Translations under genes and position numbers: made by a program
Notes under the pieces: generated by a model
The model's database searches: none
Seen by the model: only the letters and a program-made list of their open reading frames with translations
What the model was told of the DNA's origin: nothing
Shown: positions 58,762 through 64,000 of the stretch, piece by piece
How positions within the stretch are numbered: position 1 is the stretch's first letter
How the letters are laid out: each line of letters begins with the position of its first letter
Assembly (NCBI GenBank): GCA_964035545.1
Contig: OZ037765.1
Coordinates: 30,864,004-30,928,003 of the forward strand
Length of the DNA stretch: 64,000 bases
Direction of reading: 5' to 3'
Source of the DNA: Bugula neritina
Lineage: Eukaryota > Bryozoa > Gymnolaemata > Cheilostomatida > Bugulidae

Positions 58762-61700
58762 GTACGGCAGCATATGATCAACGGCAGCATTTATTGTAAT
58801 GGGAAAATGAGAAGTTTACACATTAACAAACTGCTAGGATTAGAAGTACGATTCATGTGAGAATTCTTATAGATATTTTTTCTGAGTATAAAATAGTTTA
58901 TTAGATTACTCAAGAAATGCAATTAAACTTTAAAGTAATGTAATTTAAGCAATGTAATCAAAGTAATGCAAATAATGTAATAAATAGAAGTAAAGTAATG
59001 TAAAAATAAAGTAATGTAATTAAACTAATGCAATCAAAGTAATACCATCAAAGTAATGCTATCAGAGTAAAGCAATCAAAGTAAGGCAAATAATGCAATG
59101 CCATAAATTATTTCACAGTGTACTGTCACATATGAATTTCAAACTTTATATATAAATGACTTAAGTTGGAATAAAAATATTATCAAATTATAAAAATTTG
59201 ATTTGTTCAAAAGTTGGAAATGCTAAAAATTTCATATTGAACTTCTGCTAAGACAAATTAGTTAATCTCTAACAAGCCAATCTTAATGACTAACATGAAT
59301 AGCCTTCGAAGAATACATGAGCTAAGAGGCTTTTAATTGGATTATTTTTTATTCATTACTTTTTGGTGATCACTTTCCAACATTAAATTCCTTCCTTAAA
59401 TTCTTATTACCACATGCAGCGAGTTTTCCAATTGCATGTTGAACAAAATGAAATTGTCTAAACTTTCAACTATATACACAATTGTTAGATCTTATGAATT
59501 TAATTTTGGGTAGAGGATTTAGAGCTTAGCAAAAGATGCAGTTTTCATTAATCAGTAGCTTATTCAGCTTTTACAAAGTATTATCTCAACCTAGCTTTAT
59601 GGGAAAAACATCTTCTTAACTAACAACAATAAAGTTCTTATTTTGTTATATCTTGTTGAAGCCAGCTAACATTTTCTTTCACAATGAGGTGATGCCGTAA
59701 TATGAAAGTTTTACCTGCTACCCTAGTCTTTGCACAAGCTCAAACAAATAAGAAATTCATAATTAATTCATGACATCACATTCATTCCGATACATCGTTA
59801 AGACCTGAACACAGCTGCTTAGCATAAACAAATAAATTCTAGTGTTGACTGGCTTTTCTTTGCTCTGTAAGAGATATCAAGGTATCTCAACTTCTCGACT
59901 ATAAAATATTCATCACTTTTGTATGTTTTTCATGTATTCAAAATTATTTGTTAACATATTAAGCTGCAACTACTGTAAATGCTACATTAAATTAAAATTA
60001 GCAGCTGAATTTCAAGTATTTTGTTTCACAATGACTTAAGTTTATCTATTAGTTGTTTTCTTTTGTTTTCTTTATTTTTTCAACTTCAACATTTTTGCTT
60101 GCCATGAGAATTGCAATTAAGTTTATGTTTTCTAAATTTTTCTTAAAGTTATTTTACTTCTTATTGCAATGATCTATCACCTATCACCCCAGGGTTATAT
60201 TGCTGAAAAGTGAATATTCATAATAGAGACTATAAACTATTACATCTTCCACCAAATCTATTACTAAGCTGCAATTTTTAAGTCTCAGATTTCTACAGTT
60301 ACAACTTACTAGTAACTAATGAAAGACTATAAGAACATGCAACCAGTTATATAGGAAGAGCATTAAGCATGTGTACATGTAGCAACCTGTCTTTACTCAA
60401 AATAAATTAATTTCTTTCCAAAACAATGCAGTATAATGCTGGTATAATGACTTAACTAGATATTGCACCATGTTTTATATGCAGAGAAATAACTCAAGAA
60501 TGTAACCATGATATAACAGTCCAAAATAAACATACAGGCATTTAGCTGTTGCTATATATGTGTGTTCCTACTGTACAGTAATAATAATATAATTAGCATC
60601 ATAATAATTATTATAATATATGTTACGTGTACTTTGAGTTATAACTTTTATATAGTAAAGAATTGAAATACAATTATTATTCAACTAATACCTTCTCTAC
60701 TCTAACATTGCATCATTTACAGTTCAAACCATTCATTGATATTATTATGATAGCCTACATTGATATTATCAATAAATTTGTTTATTTGTTTACCGGAGTG
60801 TATCATCACCCAATTAGCTAGGCCTAAAACATTATAATAAATATTATTGTACTTCCTTCGCTGTAGTAATATTCAATCAGCTTACATAACAAAAGGAACT
60901 CCTACACAAAAGATGAGCCAATTATGAAAATATGCCTTGCTGATTGTAGCCTCCGAGAAAAAGTTAATTTTGTTATTGGCTTCTCATTACACACACTATG
61001 TTTTTATTAGCTACAACTATAATAGACATTCTTCCACTATATAGTATTACTTAATATTCACACACATTATTATGCATTCATATTTTTCTACTAATAATTC
61101 CAAGCAAAATACAAAATATGATTATATCAAGGGTTAATAAAAAAGTTCGATTCAAATTTGATCTAATTTGTCTAAACTGAAAAGGCTGTTTATAAAAGAT
61201 GCTTAATAATTATGGTTGGTTTGGTAAATAGATATATTGGTTATATTTATGAAACAGAGTATATGTTATGTAACCAAATGATACATTTTACTGTTTTGTT
61301 GTAATTATTGTAGTAAAATTGCCTTAGTTGTTGGTCCATTTGAACAGCTGAAAAGTAATCATACAATAATTATGAATCAATATAAGATTCATAGAAAATT
61401 GCATTGTACTATTGTATATGAATTTTAAATAGGATCATGATTAATGTAATTACTTTTGAAGTTATTACCATATATGTCAACCAAGTTTTATTAAATAGTT
61501 GCATAAAGAGTAGGGCAAATACTAAGGTTTATTTTTTGTAATTTTGTCTAATAATATGTATAACTTCTGTATGTAGAATAGTTGGCAAGCTACTTTAGAT
61601 CTAAATATTTTATTCCTTAACTCTATTCCCGAGAGTCACTATTCAATATGGCAGATATTTTATATTTAAACATCTCTTTTAAAACTGCAGGTTCTCAGTT

Positions 61701-62169
61701 AACACCAATAAATCAAAATGGTGATACAGCCACTTTTTGAATTTCAATGTTCAACTGTTAAGGGCTGGTTAACATTCTCCCCTCTACAAGCAGCTAATGA
61801 TAATTATATAATATCTAATTGAAATGATTGTATTTGGTAGTTAGACTACATAAATGATTTTATTATATAACATGACAGAACAACTGTAGAGCTAGTACTT
61901 CATCTATTAGTATGAGTTATGCCGTTGGTTGGGTCAGATCTGGGAATTAAGCTTAACTAAACTTGCTGTAAGTTCTCGCAATGAATACGCCTCAGTCTGC
62001 AGCGATTTGCTGTAACTTACTACTGTAGACTATAGATACAACCTGCAGTAACTTCTCTTGACCATTACAGTAGTTGTATAACTACTACCAACTGTAGTTT
62101 TAACTTTGATTTAACATCATTATGCGTTATTGCTATTTTTGTAAATAACTATAGCTGGATGAGCTGTAA
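58762..62169 (+). other. First intron of the type II protein gene; no gene seen
   Basis: AT-rich. A degenerate tandem repeat lies at 58930-59105; nothing else is supported before the acceptor array. Confidence 0.55.
58930..59105. repeat. Degenerate 14-bp-like repeat (AAAGTAATGYAATC)
   Basis: About a dozen imperfect copies of AAAGTAATGCAATC-type units with length variation; an old, diverged minisatellite. Confidence 0.7.
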
Positions 62170-62376
62170 ATTATGACTATTACTAACTGTGGGTTATGAC
62201 TATTACTAACTGCAGGTTATGACTATTACTATCTGTAGGTTATGACTATTACTAACTGTGGGTTATGACTATTACTAACTGCAGGTTATGACTATTACTA
62301 ACTGCAGGTTATGACTATTACTAACTGCAGGTTATGACTATTACTAACTGCAGGTTATGACTATTACTCACTGCAG
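62170..62376 (+). repeat. 23-bp minisatellite, 9 units, containing the 3' splice site of exon 2
   Basis: Nine 23-bp units in register. The core is ATTACTAACTGCAG|GTTATG; six units end in CAG or TAG, three carry variants such as GTGG. Every unit has an ATTACTA-type motif, most with the branch-point consensus TACTAAC. The final CAG (62374-62376) is the acceptor of exon 2, whose first nine bases GTTATGACT repeat the unit start. The branch A of one unit lies 29 bases before the next unit's AG, a normal branch-to-acceptor distance. Confidence 0.96.
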
Positions 62377-62578
62377 GTTATGACTGATGTAAACAAGTAC
62401 ATTGAGAGTATTGATGATGAAGAGAAAAGATCTCATCCGTTTGGTGTAACCAATGTTCTACTCAATGGACTAAACGGGAGAAAAAGCAGAAACACGCTGG
62501 ATACTGGCAGATCCTTAACCTGGATTTGCTTCTTCTGTCTTGTACTTACTATATGTGGAATCATCATCTACCTCTCAG
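62377..62578 (+). CDS. Type II protein gene, exon 2 (membrane span)
   Basis: Frame VMTDVNKYIESIDDEEKRSH then PFGVTNVLLNGLNGRKSRNT, and the membrane span WICFFCLVLTICGIIIYLS, ending at donor TCAG|GTACAT in phase 1. The Met at 62380 would be an alternative start if exon 1 is not used. Basic residues (GRKSR) precede the span, fitting type II topology. Confidence 0.78.
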
Positions 62579-63319
62579 GTACATACAGTATGCACGCACT
62601 TAATATAAGTGGAGTGATTATCTATCCTCAAGTGCATATTGCATACATCTAATTGCAATATCTCAAGGTGCTCATGGGAAAAATATCATTTTTTCCATTC
62701 AGCTCTGGTCTCCTCCAACTATTGGTTAAAATTAAGGCTTGGAAAAAGCTGCAATTCAATTTCTTATGCTAGAATTTTCTGTTGGCACATGAACTGCTAA
62801 AAATATCTTTTGGCATTTACCTGTTGTTGAAGTAGGTAAATTATTTGTAGCATGAGAGGTTATCTATATAGAAATAACCCAGACTCAAATGTCTACTAAA
62901 AGTAAAACTACTTTATCAATGACTGCAATTTACTCTTTTTTTCTATATTTAAGAACGTTGAAAAACATGAATATAATATCTATTTTGTGACAGACAAATA
63001 TAAATTTTGCTGCATTTCACCAAACAGTTCTGGACAATATTTTATTAATTTCAAGTCCAGAATGATAACTTGCAAGATGTTCAGATATCTGCTAATTTTT
63101 CTTTAATTTTCATTAATATTTATCTTTAACTCACCAGTTGCTCGGCCCAGGAATTGCTTTTGCTGTTTTTACTGATATCAGTTGTAAGCACTTATTGCTT
63201 GTTGAAATATTAATCAAGTTTAAAACTCTGTTGATTATATGTTACACAACATTATGATAAATTAAATAAGTGAGTACTTGATGATTTTCTCAAAAGTAAT
63301 TTTAATGGTATTTTTGTAG

Positions 63320-63519
63320 CCAAAAGTGCGAACAAAACTAAGGATGAGAATTGCAAACTATATAATATCTGTAAAGCGACAGTTCCAAAAAATATGGAGC
63401 TCCTGGAGCCGACTATCAAAACTACACAAAAGACTGAACTTATAGTAAATCAGTATTCAGCAGTAAAGATTTATAATAGCACTACATATGAAAGAGTTAA
63501 AAGAAGCTGGTATCTACGG
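63320..63519 (+). CDS. Type II protein gene, exon 3 (ectodomain)
   Basis: Acceptor ATTTTTGTAG, donor CGG|GTGAGC, 200 bases, open throughout in the phase left by exon 2. Encodes AKSANKTKDENCKLYNICKA, TVPKNMELLEPTIKTTQKTE and IYNSTTYERVKRSWYLR. Lacks an ATG-started ORF of useful size; found by phase. Confidence 0.7.
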
Positions 63520-63771
63520 GTGAGCTAAGAGTCTATGTTACTAGATTTTGCAGTGCTTTTAAAGCATCACGTTTTAACTTTTTTTACTTGTAGACTTTAG
63601 TTGAGTAAAATATGCATGCTGTATATTATAATATTATGCTGTATATACATATATATATTAATCGCTTGTTGGATAATCAGAGAGAAGATGATAACTTAAA
63701 CTGAAATGCTAAGCATTTCATTTGAATGTGAAAAGGTCATGCAGAATTAAATTATATTTATTCTATTTCAG

Positions 63772-63810
63772 GTTAGCAAACTTATAAAAAGACGGTCTCC
63801 TGCTGATTGA
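63772..63810 (+). CDS. Type II protein gene, terminal exon
   Basis: Acceptor CTATTTCAG, then VSKLIKRRSPAD and TGA at 63808-63810. No AATAAA before the window end, so the 3' untranslated region may continue past it. Confidence 0.6.
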   Translation, partial: VSKLIKRRSPAD

Positions 63811-64000
63811 TCATGTCAAGCAAAGCAAACGAGAGCAAATTGGAGACCAAAAAAGCCTAAATTAGAAAGATGACATAGATTCTGCCATTACACTGCTGTA
63901 CAATTTACACATCATCCTGGGTTTTGACATTAATACAGATCAGAAATTTCATTATCCATGCTCACTAGGGATTATTTGAAATATATCGTCTGCTAATGAT

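Larger units (their letters stand above)
58723..63810 (+). other. Gene for an unrecognised 159-residue type II membrane protein
   Basis: Gene-level entry. Four exons (58723-58761, 62377-62578, 63320-63519, 63772-63810) join in phase to 480 coding bases including the stop. Layout: acidic cytoplasmic part (1-60), one membrane span (about 62-80), ectodomain of about 79 residues with one Cys pair (CKLYNIC), N-glycosylation sequons (NKT, NST), a furin-type RVKR (139-142) and a second basic site KRR (153-155). I recognise no domain. Cutting at both basic sites would release the 10-residue SWYLRVSKLI, so a membrane-anchored peptide precursor is possible but unproven. The first intron ends in a nine-unit splice-acceptor minisatellite. 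Confidence 0.6.

Overview
This is animal genomic DNA: intron-rich, AT-rich, with GT-AG introns, an extracellular SEA/Frizzled/LDL-A protein found only in animals, a tRNA-derived SINE, pogo-like DNA transposons and a Ty3/gypsy retrotransposon. An invertebrate, perhaps a lophotrochozoan, fits the compact exons and transposon mix, but I cannot name the species. Exon coordinates were derived by reading splice sites and checking that phases join; no transcript evidence was available.

Layout. (1) 1-8927, + strand: the last seven exons of a HEATR6-like HEAT-repeat gene. (2) 8928-14880: intergenic, with a 1.3-kb terminal-inverted-repeat (TIR) DNA transposon at 9941-11256. (3) 14880-50945, - strand: one large gene encoding a predicted type II membrane protein of about 762 residues, ordered cytoplasmic tail, membrane anchor, SEA domain, Thr/Pro linker, Frizzled domain, three LDL-receptor class A repeats, then a stop. 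It looks like a corin/MFRP-type receptor without a protease domain. Its first intron is about 25 kb and contains two further candidate first exons, a microsatellite, a fold-back element, a SINE and a complete Ty3/gypsy element. (4) 38338-46114, + strand (antisense to the host gene): a 7777-bp Ty3/gypsy retrotransposon with two 719-bp LTRs that look identical, a 4-bp target duplication, a tRNA-Leu-type primer site, Gag, a -1 frameshift signal, protease/RT/RNase H and integrase. It is much richer in G+C than its surroundings and inserted very recently. (5) 50946-58722: intergenic, with a decayed pogo-like transposon at 55516-57235. (6) 58723-63810, + strand: a four-exon gene for an unrecognised 159-residue type II membrane protein with a dibasic-flanked C-terminal peptide.

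The most unusual signal is not a gene. Three introns, in two unrelated genes 60 kb apart, end in perfect or near-perfect tandem arrays whose repeat unit contains the intron's own 3' splice site. Two of the arrays have a 23-bp period and share a TATTACTA...AG|GT core. Every array places AG directly against GT, the layout of a recursive (zero-length-exon) splice site. One array has 17 units, most with AG|GTGAGT; another has 9 units with TACTAAC branch-point motifs. I describe these as splice-acceptor minisatellites and rank them first among the findings.
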